The notes beneath the pieces were generated by a model. That model had not been told where the DNA came from and made no database searches. It saw only the letters and a list, made by a program, of their open reading frames with translations. Made by a program: the position numbers and the translations under genes. This document shows positions 46,882-59,967 of a stretch of DNA of 64,000 bases, piece after piece. Location of the stretch: positions 15,376,001-15,440,000 of the forward strand of contig CM057141.1 in the NCBI GenBank assembly GCA_029964075.1, in the 5' to 3' direction. Within the stretch, counting starts at the first letter, position 1; every line of letters starts with the position of its first letter. The DNA is from Patiria pectinifera (lineage: Eukaryota > Echinodermata > Asteroidea > Valvatida > Asterinidae).

Positions 46882-48900
46882 AAGGTCAGTAGATACAGGA
46901 ATTGGGAACAAAGTCATGAACAAATATTATGAAACTTAACAGGGACTTCAATCTCTAGTTGATGCATGGAAATGTTTCTCCATTGTACAACTATCGGTTC
47001 ATCTGAGTTACACAATGCAGACCAGATATAAAAAGAACATAAACAGTAATTGAGTTCAAGTGCGGTTTTCTAATGTTAGAATGTCAAGATAAGAAAGGAA
47101 TCTAAATTTTGAAAGGGTTTTACCACGTATTCAAATGCATTATAACCCGACACATATATTTTTGTATTCAAAATTATTGTATTCGTTAATACATTGCACT
47201 GAGTTTTGTAGGGCAACTTAAAAGAAATCTTCAAATTTGACGTTTTTATGTAAATGTAATGATAATAAGAGAAGCTTCAGTGTGGGAAATACATGTAGGT
47301 GGCTTTGGAGTGAAATTTTGTTCGTACACAGTTGGCGTTAATTCTTCATGGAACGTAAAAAGGGCGGTGATTTCCAATGATAATTGGCAGGGTGGGCATT
47401 CGGTCGGTGATCCATAATGCATTATGCACATAGACAACTCCAAGGGGGAACAGAACCCCTCTCAACCAGGATTTGTTTTTTGGGGGCTAAAAAAAAATTC
47501 AATTTTTTTAGAAGTAAACATTTTTGTAAAAACAAATTGCCCAAAATTTTTGGCCGCAGAATTTTTTGTTTTTGTTTTGTTTTATTGGTCGGGGAAGGAC
47601 TATTTTGACGTTGGAGGCGCCACTGACACCCCTATTATACTACTCGAAAATAGGCCACATACATATCACCAAGGTTAAATCATGGAACTAAAATTAAAAA
47701 ATAACAAATGGACAACCTCGGGGGGGGGGGGGGGCTCGAGGCCCCCCCCCCCTTGGATGCGCCACTGCAGTAGTATCTGAAAAGATATTAAAGAAAACCC
47801 AAGAAACAGACAACTGTACAAGACAACTAACAAAAACACCGGGACCGGGTACGGGTATTGAGGCATACAATTCTCTTTTAACAAAAGTCTGTTTATAGTC
47901 GACATACAATAAATAAGCCTCAGTTCCGTCTGTGCATTTACGTATTGCATGTGACCAGTACTCCTGATAATACACAATTCAGATACATCAATCATTTCGG
48001 GCAAGCCCTGCTGGGTTTGCATAAAAGGGAATGGACTGTATTAAAAAAAAGAGGACAAATCATCACTTTTTATGGCAAACAATGTCGTCTCGCGATTAAA
48101 AAGGAAAAACTAATTGTGGATTCATCACTCGCGGTTGCTAATTTTGGGTCGGGTCATTGGTAACATACTGTTATCAATGAATGTACATTGTACACATGTA
48201 GTTTTATTTTCAACTCCCACCAAGTTCCCGTTGTACAACACTCGATACCAAGACAAGTTCAGATTCAGTCCACTTCTTACTGAGAAAAAAAAAGGATGTA
48301 AGGAAAAGGACATTCTGATGGAGGAATTCTTTTTTTTATATTTTTAATCAGCAAAAAAGAACTTGACATGTTGGAAATCATTCCTTTGAGTGCAAAATCC
48401 AAATAACAACAATGTCCAAGCCAAACAACAGGCCTATAAATAAGTTGCACTGTGCGTCCAATCACTTTACTGAATACAATCGAATATTGGCTTTAAACAA
48501 TTGAATTTATGATGAAACAAATCAGAATTATGCATTGTGGCCATCTTCACGTTATTTTGCTTTTTAATCATGATTAGTTAAAACAGTCATACTTTCGACA
48601 GCTTTCAGAGTCTAAGATCAAATACGCTTTAAATACAGGTGTTTTATTACTGAAACAATTTTAGTTGAAAATTCCGTAAAATACCTACACGTATATAATT
48701 ATGTCTGCATACTTCTGATGTAAGAAACACTGAAAAACAATTTTTTTTGATTAAGTTGTTTTTTTTTAACCGTTTTTTTACCCCCCCCCCATCAAATTAA
48801 CAGCAATATGGCTTCGCACCTCCCTTTCCTTTTTTCCCTTCTTTTTTTTTTGGTTTTCCGGGGGGGGGGGGCAAGTTCCCCCTTTTCCCCCCCCCCCCCC
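46882..48900. repeat. tandem segmental duplication, copy B
   Basis: Second copy of the segment at 44107, without the 853-bp insertion. It retains the G-run/CTCGAG/C-run at about 47720 and ends in long G and C runs (48860-48900). It lies just downstream of the sulfotransferase stop codon. Confidence 0.9.
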
Positions 48901-49027
48901 CGACGCTCATGGCTTGTACCGATTCGGAAAGAAGACTAATCGCAAACCTTGATTTTGATTGATTTCTCTGTAAACAAATATTGGTGCCGATTAACTTTAC
49001 AGGATTTCTTTCAGGTGTCGATTGATT

Positions 49028-52000
49028 TTACTGGATTTCTTTCAGGTATCTAATGTCGGTGTCAGCCAACTTCTGGAGTTGTGATTTCACGAAGGCTACG
49101 TCCTCATCGGAACACTCTTTGATTGCTTCATTGCTCAGACCTGTAAACGGGAGGAAAGATGAAACAGTTGCTGATACTTTTCATGTACAAAAATACATCA
49201 CTTTTCTATTATCATTCTGGTTTATTAAAAATTTGAAACAGGCAGCCACAAGGCTGACATTGCAAAATTACATATATACGAATGGACGTGGAACGTGTAC
49301 AATCTGAGATGAACGAAACAGAACACACACAAATTCCATAGGGTTGTCTAAGGGGCGTGGCTAACTCGCAAACGGCGATGGGTCAATATGAAACTTAACA
49401 GGGACTTTAACCCCTAGTGCTACATGTATTCAGTATAGGCTACAGTTGATATATATAGAAATGTTTCTCCATGTGCAACTATCAGTTCATCTGAGTTACA
49501 CAATGCAGACCAGATATAAAAAGAACATAAACAGTAATTGATCAAGTTCGGTTTACTAATGTTAGAATGTCAAGATAAGAAAGGAACTCTAAAATTTGAA
49601 AGGGTTTTACCACGTATTCAAATGCATATAACGCTATACATATATTTGCTGATACTTTTCATGTACAAAAATACATCACTTTTTTATTATTATTCTGGTT
49701 TATTAAAAATTAGAAACAGGCAGCCACAAGGCTGACATTGCAAAATTACACGGAGTGAAAAGGATAAATTCAAACAATTAAACCAAACATTTAAACAAAA
49801 TAAACTTGTAAAGTAACATTAGGTACATAAGTGAATGTACTAAAAGATCTTGACCCATCTAATATTTAAAAGCCAACAAAAACAAACGAACAACTGACAA
49901 TAGACAAACACACGAACAGCAGACCATGGGACAGATTCATAAAGATGAACTAAACTTACACAGGGCAGCCAGACAAACACTGAACCGACCGACCAACTGA
50001 TTAACAGATAGGCACAGATAGACAAGCTGACGGACTGACCGAGACAAGCTAAGACACGGCCCGCCTGACAAACAGACTCAGGCAGACATACAAAACGAAA
50101 ACAAACGCATCCATTACGACATCAAACTTTCAACAAACAATCACGAGATGTTTTGACTGCAAAACAAGATCTTCTGACAATGCGTTCCGGAGCTATTAGA
50201 AAACATTTTTTTTGATGGGAGGGGGAGACCGGGGGTATTGTCCTCCCCGGTCCTGATATGCCAAAACAAAATCCTAAAGATTTCACCGCCCGAAAATATA
50301 TGGAAATTTGACATTTAGGCTAGGAAAGCCCAACTGCATTTTTCTAGCGATATTACTGTGCTTCCGAACCAAAAATGAATTGTAAAACAGTCTGTATTCC
50401 ACCGCAAGCAAAATATGTTCCCTTCCTATTTAGATTACAGTGCAGTATTTATACAGTATGTCCTCAAAAAAGTGTCCGTCTGACTATTTGGGTTTTTTGT
50501 TTTAAATAACTACAAAATCATGAAGTCGATTTTTAATTTTTGTTGATTGTGCAGATACTCCTTATAACCCTATATGAGTTTCATTTTATTTCAGTCACGC
50601 ATCACTGAACTTTAGGCCAAGGATAAGGAGTATCTGGGAAAAAAAAATCAATATTGACTGCATAGTTTTATAGTTATTTTAGAAATAGTCAGACGGACAC
50701 TTTTTGGGGACAAACTGTAGAGGAATCTGAGCCCCATTTCAAAAACGGGGCTTTGCGACATCGTACCTGTGCCTATGATTATAGTCTCCAAACCAGTGCC
50801 TTTGTTCGGTGGAAACTGAGCTTGCATAGCTCCCATGACCCCAAGGGTAGAACGCTCCTGAACCCAGTCGAGTTGTCCTTGCGAAAGAGGGCGTTCCAGG
50901 AAGTTTGCTATCGAGGCAACGGTTGGTTGGAACCTCTGGGCACGAAATCAGGATATTGATACAAAATGCAATACTTCAAAGGTACAATTATCATCTGAGG
51001 AGATCCTGCCCGTTTCCGAAAAAGTCTGACGTTTTCCGAATATTATTATGTACGTTGACAGCCGGATATTTGCGTTAGCTGTTTTTTCCCCCGGATGTAA
51101 AATGGTTTTATTCACTCCGTGACGGCGAGTAGTCTATGAAATAGACTATGGCGGAGCCATGGTCTATGATATTTGAGCAGATTCGCTGATTAATTATGCA
51201 AGACAACCGCCAGTTGACCTGTAGATTTTGACCAATCAGCGGGCGCTTTCTATTTCGGGTCTTCGGTCATTCACCTGTTGTCGCGTCATAGGCAAGGATA
51301 CAAAAATCTAGACACAGCAACAAAGGCTGTGGTCTTTATTATGTTACGCGATACGCGCGCCCGGCCGTTGTTGTATTACAAACCATTGCATTCGAATTGA
51401 CCAATCAAACATTGAGTCCTGATGTGGGAATGACGTCATGGTTTAGTAAAATCGACTCTGATTATCTGAGGCGTGGGATCGCATAAATATGCATGCTTAG
51501 ACATATCAGACGTTATACGGGGACTGGGCTCCGTGGATAACCGATGATACGAGGGGTGTATATTTAATTTTTAAAACTACCATGCTCTTTCAAGCAATCT
51601 AAGGCAATTTGAGAATATTTAGGAACTTTGTGCATTCTGTTTATTATTTAGGCCCCATTTTACCAGTTTAATGTTAGTCAGCGACTGACCATGTTTTTTT
51701 TTGTTTTTTTTGGGTTTTTTGGTGGGGATAGGCACCCCAATCCGCCACTGGATCTATGGAGGGCAGGAAGCTGTCTTGAACACATTGATTTCAGTAAGTC
51801 TATTATATTAAATTCTTGGTTTTTTTCAAACTCGTATAAGAATCGTGAGAAATGGAGGGGAACAAATTAACGGGCTGGGGAACACTTTGACCTAGGTAAT
51901 TCTGTCCCCGGACAGCTTTACCGGGGGACAAAATTACCGTCTACACCGGCCTTATCCTTCATGAGCTGCTGGATCTCAATCAGGGTGACCGTTTTAGCCG

Positions 52001-55000
52001 ACTTTCGGCTTCGGCAAACTTTGACAGAATTGTTGTTAAAACACGAGTTTGACAGAAAATTTGACAGAATGGATTTATTTGGACAGATTTCTGGCAGAAT
52101 TCCGCAAAAATGGTTATTTGACAGAATAACAGCAAATTTGAACAAAAAATTGTGCATTCGTTTAAAAAGCTTCAATCCTTTCAAACAAACCCTTGCATAA
52201 TGGGACAGGTCGGCTGGTCTAGGTGCCGAGGTTCACTGGGTTTACGGACTTCGTCGTGGCCGGATCCACGCTTTGCCCGAAATTTATTAATAATTTCACA
52301 ACATCTTTATGTGACTAGATTGTTTATTATGTACTTTGAACTTTAATTATAAGTGTTTATAGTGTATTTCGAGTAATTCTTGGGAATTTGGCAGATTTTT
52401 GATAAATCTGACAGATTTTTGATGTGCATTTAGCAGAATTTGGCTCTGGTCTTACGGTCACCCTGATCTCAATCCTGTCTCAATACATGACTTTAATTTT
52501 TATATAACACGTAAAGTATACAGCTTACCTCTTTGAGGTCTTCATAGTAAACGAAGAGAACATTTTTGAGATTTCGTCTCTCCCAAAAACTTCTTACATG
52601 AATGATCCAAGTACCCAAATGTGCTGGTTTGGTGAAAAAAAAATGAAAGGGTTATTAAAATGTATTGTTTTTTTTTAATCAATTGTGACTTTTCAAAAAA
52701 TATATTTTGAGATAAAAAATAATTAGGAAACATAGCCTATGACAATTTAGAGAAAATTGTAACGTCCTTTAAATTATCTCGGTAAGTCAAAGCGAAACAG
52801 CGGATAAGTCATCTACGACGAGGAGGTAGTGAGCATTCCTTTTGTTCACTATCGACAAATAGACAAATCGTCATCGGCACAACGAACGGACACTCACGCG
52901 TGTAGGTGTCAGTTCGTGAATACCAAATTATCAACAATTTCCGTTTCACGAACCGACACCCGGTAGTGCGCGCGCATCGGACGCTGGTGCAAATAGGAAG
53001 ATTTTCGTTTTCACGAAATGACACCCAAGCATGATGCGGCAATACAGAACAGAGAAAAACGGTTTGAACGGTTTTACACGAATGTAATCCATCCGTATAC
53101 TTGTGTGTTTACACAAAAATTTAATTAAAAAGCTTTTTAATTGGTGAAATTAAGGTCAGTGTCAGTTCTTGAAACCGAAAATGTAGGCCTACAGGGTGCG
53201 CTCTAAAAGTGCCGCACTGTGGCGGATGTCACTATATCCTGGTTCTGTAATTACGCGCGCGTGCATGCGCACTCACGCGCAACTGGAGTGTCAGTTTGTG
53301 GTCCCCCCCAAAAAGGACGTACAGTCTGTTGTGGTGCCCGATCTTGAATCTGCGGCCCCTCAACCGCTTCATAAAACCGTTTCGTATGGACACAGTCAGA
53401 GTTGTCCTCGACTCTCTTCCGGTCCCTTGCTTTGCCGCCTTCCTGGATCTCACGGACGCATATTTACACGTTCTAAACCACCCGACCACACCAGGTTCCT
53501 TCGGCTTTTCTACGAAGGTACCACAAACAAGTTCCAAGGCCCCTCAGGTCTTCCCCAGAATTGTGAAGACGCCGGCCAGTGCCCTCCATTGTCAAGGCCT
53601 ACAGGTGTTAATGTACCTCGACGATTGGCTCTTCATCGACGAATCGCGGGCATCAGCTGCTCACGTCCGCAGTCCGCCAGACCTACTCCCTTGCCGAGGG
53701 CCTGGTTTTCCTCATCAACGAGTCCAAATCCAAGCCAATCCTGTCAACTGTCCACTTATCTAGATGCCGTCCTCGGTCTTCAACGGGGCGCGGCTTACCC
53801 GACACAGGAGTGAATCGCCAATGTTTGTCAATGCGCTTATTCCCTCCTCATAGAACAACCAAGGCTCCAGCGCTGGTTTGGTTGCGATTCCTCAGCCTCC
53901 TGGCGAACGTTACGTCCATGGTCCTACCCTGTATCCTAGGTGGTACCGTGTTCACTGCATATCCAGCCACATCGCCGGTGGTGGATCCAACCGGACAATA
54001 TCACGCAGGGCCTTTGCTTACAAGCCTCTCGACCTACCGTGACCATCACGACAGATGCGTCTCTGCTGGGTTGGGGCGCGGTGCTGAAATCTCACCAAAT
54101 GGCGGGTTCATGGACTTAAGCAGAGACCACCCACCACATCAACTTTCTTGAACTGACAGTATTCAACACCCTTCACCGCTTTCAAAGCATGGGCCTGCCT
54201 GGTAAATCTGTTCTCATCCCGCTACGACAACACGACTGTGTCACCGTGGGGCAACCTGTCTGCCTACGCTTTTCCACCGATCTCCCTATACTTCCCAAAG
54301 TACGCGGGAAAATTGAGCAAGACCCATGCATGAAGGGTCCTCCTGATTGCCCCTTTTTGGCCTCGTGGTTTCCACGACTTGTCCGCCTTCTCTACCATGT
54401 CCCGCTCCTCCTCCTACAACGGCCAGACATTCTTCGTCAGCCTCTCAGTCGGGTCTGCTTCAGCCCGATCCGGCGAGCCTCCACCTGACGTGCTGGCCGT
54501 TGTCCAGCGTTCCTTCAGACACGCTGGGCTTTCTCAAGAGGCTGCCGCCATCGCGGCCCGTAGTCGGCGTCAGTGCAGTCAACCCGAACTGTTCACGCGA
54601 GCCGATTACAACATTTCTATGGTTCAGACGGCGTGCGGTGGATCCCTTCCCTACAACTCTTTTTCTTCTCCATCTCTTCCAGTTGGGTCTTGAGGTTCGC
54701 ACAGTCAAGAACTATCGCTCCGCAATTGCGCCTGTTCATCCAGGTTGCTGGGAGGGATCTTCGATATTCGATTGCACCGCCCTCACTCACCTTCTCTGAG
54801 GCATGTATGTTTCACGACCCCCCAATGGACACTCTACAGTCATGGGATCTTGATCTGGTCTTACAAGCTCGCGTCGGCCCCCTTTTGAACCTCTGTGTCA
54901 GGCTACTCTTCTGAAAATTTCCTAGAAAACGGCCTTCCTCGTGGTGACAGCAACAGCCCGCCGCCTGAGTGAATTCCAGGCCCTGACCATTATGTCAAGG

Positions 55001-58000
55001 ACCGTTGGGAGCCCGCTGGGGTCCGCCAGATCCCCCATGGCTCTTTCCTCACAAAGAACCAGTCGGCGACATTCTCCCCGCTTGATATTTTTGTTCCTGA
55101 CTTAAACTCCTCTTCTGTTCCAGAAGACAAGCTCTGGTGCCCTGTCCAGGCCCTCAAGTGGTACCTCCATTGGACTGCACTGATCCGCGGTGACCACCAG
55201 GCTCTGTTCGTTCATAACCACGATTTCACCGCATCGTCCAGCATCCCGCGATACGATGGGTCGTGACGGCCATACGACTGACGACTGCTACCCTGGACAA
55301 AGCCCACGAAGTTCGGAGCGTGGCGACTTCTTGGGCCTTCTTCAAAGGAGTACTCCATGCGGACATCATGCAAGCGGCATGTTGGAAATCCTCCAACACC
55401 TTCACCTCCTGTTATCTCAGGGATGTGTTGCATGCAGACGGCAGAACCGGTCGCGCAGCCCTCTCTACTGCCCCAGCGGCGCAACCGGATCCGGTTCCTC
55501 CGATCCTCCGCTGGCGCCCTGCAGTATCGACCAGTGACGGCTTATCCCATTAAGGTGATAGCTGATTCCTCTGGTTTACCATAAGGCCAAAAAAAAGAAG
55601 TCTCCGGTTTCTGGTATGGAGCTTGCCCCAAAAGTGGTGCGGCGACGCGGCTTTTTTTTTTTTTTACCTGTTTTTTTTTTTTTTTGGCTTCAAATGTCGG
55701 CTGATGACTGCAAATGGTGCCCGACTAAACTTAGTGCAAATATATGGGAGTCCAGAGAGGCCACATAAATCTTATTCTCGATCATAACCCCTTCTAAAAA
55801 TACGTTAAAATTGTGCAGCAGCAGAATTCCAGTCAAACCAGCGAGTTTGGCGGTTTTGAAACATCATCTTGTATTGAAAAAAAAAACGTTTTCATTTTGC
55901 CGACGCGCATGGCTACGGCGACGCGCGCGCATACCAGAAACCGGAGACTTTTTTTTTTTGGCCTAAGTGGGTTTAATCATGTTGGCTCAGGGCTCACGCT
56001 TCTTCGCGGCCCACCTTCATCGTGCACTCTCATCTCGTACGCAAACCCACCCACGTACAACGGTGCTATTCTGCAGTAGCAATACTCTACATGTACGGTG
56101 AGCGCAGTAGAATTCCCCCACAGAAGTGTGGGCCGATTCTACTAGCGAATACTTACCCTTACATTGCCCACCACCCGCTGTGGGCACTTTGGGCACTTTG
56201 GGCAGTACATCTTAGTGAATGGCTAGCGCCCTCTATGTAATATGCATAATGAAGCAATACTCTACGGGTAAGTAGTATTCGCTAGTAGAATCGGTCCCCA
56301 CTTTGACGCATGTAACAATATCAACAAAAGTAGTATGCAGTGGTCTAGCACAAACGACAAACGTATGACAATAGCGTCGCAACAACAAGTAGTCTGAACA
56401 CGATATCAGTGTTTGCCTATGAAAAATGAATGTTTGTCTGACTGACTGACTGACTGGCGAAGCCGCCTCCCCCGCCGCGCAACGGTCGAGGTGAAGCATG
56501 ACATCGCCCTTGTAAAAAAAAATCATACTTAAGTATTACTGTTTTACTTACTCTGTTTGGGATCAAAAGACATTTTCAAATATGTAGAAAACGGTGGGAA
56601 ATCGCTGAAGATTCTCGAATTCAATCTGAATCCAGATTTCTTGACGTCGATTGGGTTTCGTATCACGTAGATTATCTAGGCAGTGGTTGAGAAAGAGGAA
56701 TCGTTCTTCAAAGATGAACTGTCACTACGGTTATCAAGTTTCAGATGAAAATCGTGATTTCTTGTGGAATTGTTATCTTTCTAGCCATAAAAAATCATTT
56801 TTTTTATCGAGACATGAATGAACACATTTTCGAATAGTAAATGCAGTCGTAAGGGGTATTTTTTTTTCATTTGACTCGGGTCAGGCTCAGGCGTTACTAC
56901 GGCGGATGGACATGCCCCATTTAAATCTTGAATTGAACAGAAGTATGATTTTTTTCACAACTTTATGAAAAATGTGTGCACCCCCACGTTCCCCTCAGAA
57001 GTTCAACCCTAGTTATGCCACTGGGTACGTCTTTAATGTCAAATCTACTTCACAATCATAGTTCATGAAAATGAGGATTCCTGGCCCGTTGAGCTATACT
57101 CACGCAGCGAAACTAAAACTCACAAAACGTTCACAAGGATAGGAGTAATACTCGTCAGGTACCTTGACTCCATCGGTGTTCCAGAATGACTTTGGCACGT
57201 GCGTAGCTGGGAGATGAGTGTACAGGACCCTTGGGCGATCGGTCGGCAGTTCTGCTACCACCTGGTACCCCATACGTCGCGGCGCGTCGGGATTTGTCAC
57301 AGCAGATATCAATACTGCTTCGAAAACCGGAGAGGTGAGAGATTGAGAGTCGGTTCCCAAGATGAGGTTGATAATGCGTAGCATCCAGTGTGTACCTGGG
57401 GGAAAAAAGAGGACCGGCAGCTGGGTTGTAGAATAAATGCTGATGAGCAAACACGTTACTTAAAAAAAACATTATACAAAAATGCTTCAAACTGTGCGAA
57501 AAATTTTCCCCAAAATGCTGACTTTATTCCATCTATTGAATCAGAAAATACGAACCGTTACTTTTACGTGAACGTGTCTGGATTGAATAGTGCTACAAAG
57601 TTTCCTTTTTTGTGGGGGGGGGGGTTGCTGAAATACAATAAAATATACCTCTAACCCCGTCCAGTGGTGGATCTCGGGGACGATTGCCAGGGGCGTCAAT
57701 CGCCTCTCAAAAATGCCCCCCCCCGTCTACCACCGATTGACGCCCATGATGATTGCAACACCCCCCCCCTTCCCCCTTCAGCAGCTGACTTATGTAATGA
57801 TACTAGTAAAATGGGGCCAAAATAATAAATGGAATGCCAAAGTTCCTAAATGTACTCTGGAAATGCCCTAGCATGTAGGAGAAAGCATCGTATATTGTAA
57901 AATTTACCCTAAGATGACGCCTTCACTCAGCCACCTTCATATCAATCCTCCCCCTCCCCGTTTCCTGAAAGCTAAATCCAAGTATAGCCTTATACGCGCA

Positions 58001-59369
58001 TTATGCCTATGGCGAAGACCTTTGTTTCTCTTCTTTTATTTTCCTTTGTTCCTATTAAAATCTCGAACTCTATAGCCTTTACACTTGTGGGGTAGATTGA
58101 TTTCGAAAGACTTCCTTATGGGTTCTATTGTTCCATTGTGATTTATACCCAATAAGGAACCCTGTACATGTACACCTTTGTAAACACCTTCAATGGTGGA
58201 CCTCCTATTGCCCCTATTTTGTGTATAATTCCATATGTTTTGTCCACACACCTCAAAAGTGGACCTTCGGTCAATCGTGGACCTAATTGTCCTCTTTTGT
58301 TCAAGGTCCACTACTACCCCCCACACCCAGTCGTGTTATCATACACTTATGATGACCTCCTACTGTTCCCTTCTTTTGTTTCCATTGTTTGCACTTTTTC
58401 TCAACATCTCCCACAAGGTTTGTACACGAAAAACTCCCGAGGACTTAACTGAAGTCCTCGGGTTATTGCTATCACAAATCCCCCATTGTCCCAAGTGCAG
58501 TCGTAAAAGATAACAAGATCAGATGGTCCTGTCTTTGCCTCTGATGTTGCTGCTGCATGAAATCAGTGTATTGAAGGCTCTACTCCATTTAAAAAATAAA
58601 CTATTCATAATTCTTGTGGGATCCACTGTACTAGATTTAATCGTTTGCAATAATGCACAGGTGAGATAGTACTTAACTTGTCCGGCCCGACAGCACTATA
58701 GCACGTAATGATCAAACTGGGTCTTCATGTACGTGCACGAACCAATGTTTTCGGTGTTGATGTTTTGATAAACATTTATTGTTTTGAAGTTTGGATGGAA
58801 TTATTTCCTTAAGGCTCTATGTATTACCGAAAATGAATCAGTTTGAATGAAATATAGGCCTACCATTTTTATTCGGGGCGAGAAAAAAAGTGGGAGGAGG
58901 GAGGGGACAAATAATGTGATGTCCAACCATTTTAAGAAGTGGGGAGGGGCATTTCGCCCGTCCCCCACCGATTGACCTATCACCGTTTGAGAGTTAGCCA
59001 CGCCCCTTAGACAACCCTATTGAATTTTTGTACGATAAGTTGTGTTTTTCTCAGATGTTGCGCGTTCCGCGTCCGTCTTTCTATTCTGTATCTGTGGTGT
59101 AATTGGACAAGCTCCGTTAACGCGATTCTATCGCGATAGGTCAATTATTGACGCCCATGTTCCTGTACATGCAAGGTTTTATAACCAATATGCTTTTGCT
59201 TATACGTACCACTCCTCGCAGTTGATGCCACACATATATCGGATGGGCGGGCTTGAAAAGTTTCAATTTCATCCCAACAATCAGGAGGAATAAAACTTGA
59301 ATGAAATGTCACACCTCTATGAACGTACAGAAGTTTCTCCCAATTTTCCATCCTCAAAGGTTCGGCCAT
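49028..59369 (-). CDS. cytosolic-type sulfotransferase (SULT family)
   Basis: Six exons: 59210-59369, 57163-57395, 56552-56675, 52529-52623, 50767-50935 and 49028-49140. All are GT-AG with consistent phases (1, 0, 1, 0, 1), giving 297 aa, the usual SULT length. SULTs transfer sulfate from PAPS to small hydroxyl or amine substrates in the cytosol. Visible: RPSDICVASTARSGTHW (PAPS loop, PKSGTTW in most relatives), VLYTHLP with the catalytic His (His114), IIYVIRNPID with Arg137 and Ser145 at the PAPS 3'-phosphate spacing, LGTWIIHV and LFVYYEDLKE. Odd: Lys of the PAPS loop is Arg, and the usual C-terminal RKGxxGDWKNxF is reduced to NKGTG, so activity or substrate may differ. The start ATG is the first in-frame ATG in exon 1 (GTGAACATGG). 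Introns contain DIRS, hAT and mariner-type elements. Confidence 0.85.
49270..49386 (+). repeat. R1-family copy, partial
   Basis: GACGTGGAACGTG.A.AATCTGAGA, AAATTCCATAGGGTTGTCTA, GGGGCGTGGCTAACTCGC and CGATGGGTCAAT are the family's right half. The left terminus is missing. Confidence 0.6.
49386..49750. repeat. segmental duplication, partial copy C, plus LINE-tail repeat
   Basis: 49386-49650 matches the start of copies A and B (ACACAATGCAGACCAGAT, GGGTTTTACCACGTATTC). Then 49650-49750 repeats 49168-49266 (TTCATGTACAAAAATACATC and GGCAGCCACAAGGCTGAC). The latter resembles the 3' tail of a non-LTR retroelement; a diverged relative is at 36825-36880. Confidence 0.75.
50454..50717. mobile_element. 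Tc1/mariner-like MITE (264 bp)
   Basis: Flanked by TA on both sides (50452-50453 and 50718-50719), the duplication of Tc1/mariner elements. The ends CAGTATGTCCTCAAAAAAGT and, inverted, CAGTTTGTCCCCAAAAAGTG share about 34 bp. It ends 49 bp from sulfotransferase exon 5. No transposase. Confidence 0.8.
51981..52465. mobile_element. hAT MITE with perfect 8-bp TSD (485 bp)
   Basis: CAGGGTGACCG and its inverted copy CGGTCACCCTG form the termini. ATCTCAAT is duplicated exactly outside (51973-51980 and 52466-52473). The interior is full of TTTGACAGAA-like words. It lies 63 bp from sulfotransferase exon 4. A partial relative is at 9690-9870. Confidence 0.85.
53290..55560 (+). mobile_element. decayed DIRS-type retrotransposon
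   Basis: Domains in order, in shifting frames: a reverse transcriptase with LRPLNRFIKPFRMDTV, FLDLTDAYLHV and the catalytic MYLDDWLFID; an RNase H piece (TDASLLGWGAVL); then a tyrosine recombinase with VRTVKNYRSAIAPVHPG, ATARRLSEF (first catalytic Arg), HEVRSVATSWAFF (His-x-x-Arg) and CYLRDV (Tyr). A tyrosine recombinase instead of an integrase marks the DIRS order. Several frameshifts and stops make it non-functional. It is in intron 3 of the sulfotransferase gene, opposite in orientation. Terminal repeats were not defined. Confidence 0.85.
55585..55963. mobile_element. PIF/Harbinger-like MITE (379 bp)
   Basis: TAA flanks both ends (55582-55584 and 55964-55966), the 3-bp duplication of PIF/Harbinger elements. 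Termini of 34 bp (GGCCAAAAAAAAGAAGTCTC and onwards to TTTCTGGTATG) are inverted with one mismatch. It adjoins the end of the DIRS copy. No coding frame. Confidence 0.8.
55967..56550. other. intron sequence without recognised elements
   Basis: Contains GTAGAATTCCCCCACAGAAGTGTGGG and a partly inverted GATTCTACTAGCGAATACTTACC / GTAAGTAGTATTCGCTAGTAGAATC pair (about 56134-56293), which suggests another small TIR element of about 160 bp. Confidence 0.45.
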
Positions 59370-59474
59370 GTTCACTTTGTCACAAGCACTACTTGCTATT
59401 GCTTGCTACTGAAGTGTATTATCTGATTTTATAAGCTCAAACAGGTGACCGTTGATCATTGTGATGGCGCTGTT
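57246..59474. repeat. tandem duplication containing sulfotransferase 5' end, copy 1
   Basis: Near-identical to 61407-63932 in the same orientation. It covers most of exon 2, intron 1, exon 1 and about 105 bp upstream of the start codon. Similarity stops sharply inside exon 2 at one end, and after GACCGTTGATCATTGTGATG at the other. Intron 1 contains an 11-bp-stem hairpin (CCCGAGGACTT / AAGTCCTCGGG, 58436-58463) in both copies. Confidence 0.9.
58971..59145 (-). repeat. R1-family copy
   Basis: ATTGACCTATC at the left and GATAGGTCAAT at the right are the inverted termini. The interior has GAGTTAGCCACGCCCC and AATTGGACAA in reverse orientation to the 40-kb copy. It is inside the duplicated segment; its twin is at about 63436-63609. 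Confidence 0.7.
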
Positions 59475-59967
59475 CATAATTCACTCACAATCATCAGCGC
59501 AGCCAAATAAAAGGCCGGTGATAGCTCATTTCATTTGGCTCTCCTGAAAACGAAGCCAAAGGTTTTACCGCACATGCATAATTATTCGGATTCAATGATG
59601 GAGTTTTGCCACTTTAATTTGTGATGAAGACTACGAGATGAGGCAATTATCTATCAAAATATTACTACTCCGTGACTTTTGTATAGCATGATCGTAGCTG
59701 CTATCGGCTGAATGCGAACGTGTTCCGGATGCTGATTTCGGGCGCAATTCAAAAATAATTGTGACTCGTTCCAACTGTCCGTGTGTACTTGCTCTTGTTT
59801 CTTTTCTGCGTGAGTCCATCCAAGACATCTCGCCACAAGCCTAGGCTTCTAGAAGATGCCTCCATACCTATATATATATTTTCGCCTCTTACACCTTATT
59901 CAGTTGCTTATATTCGTGTATTCTATCTCCCTATATTTCTCATTTGGTATGGAAATAAACGTGTGTT

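Noticed and set aside
57100-57162. Reading sulfotransferase exon 2 on through VPDEYYSYPCERF to a later donor
   Set aside because: The donor AAG|GTACCT at 57163 joins in phase to IIYVIRNPID in exon 3, restoring the family's usual sequence; the longer reading adds an insert with no counterpart.
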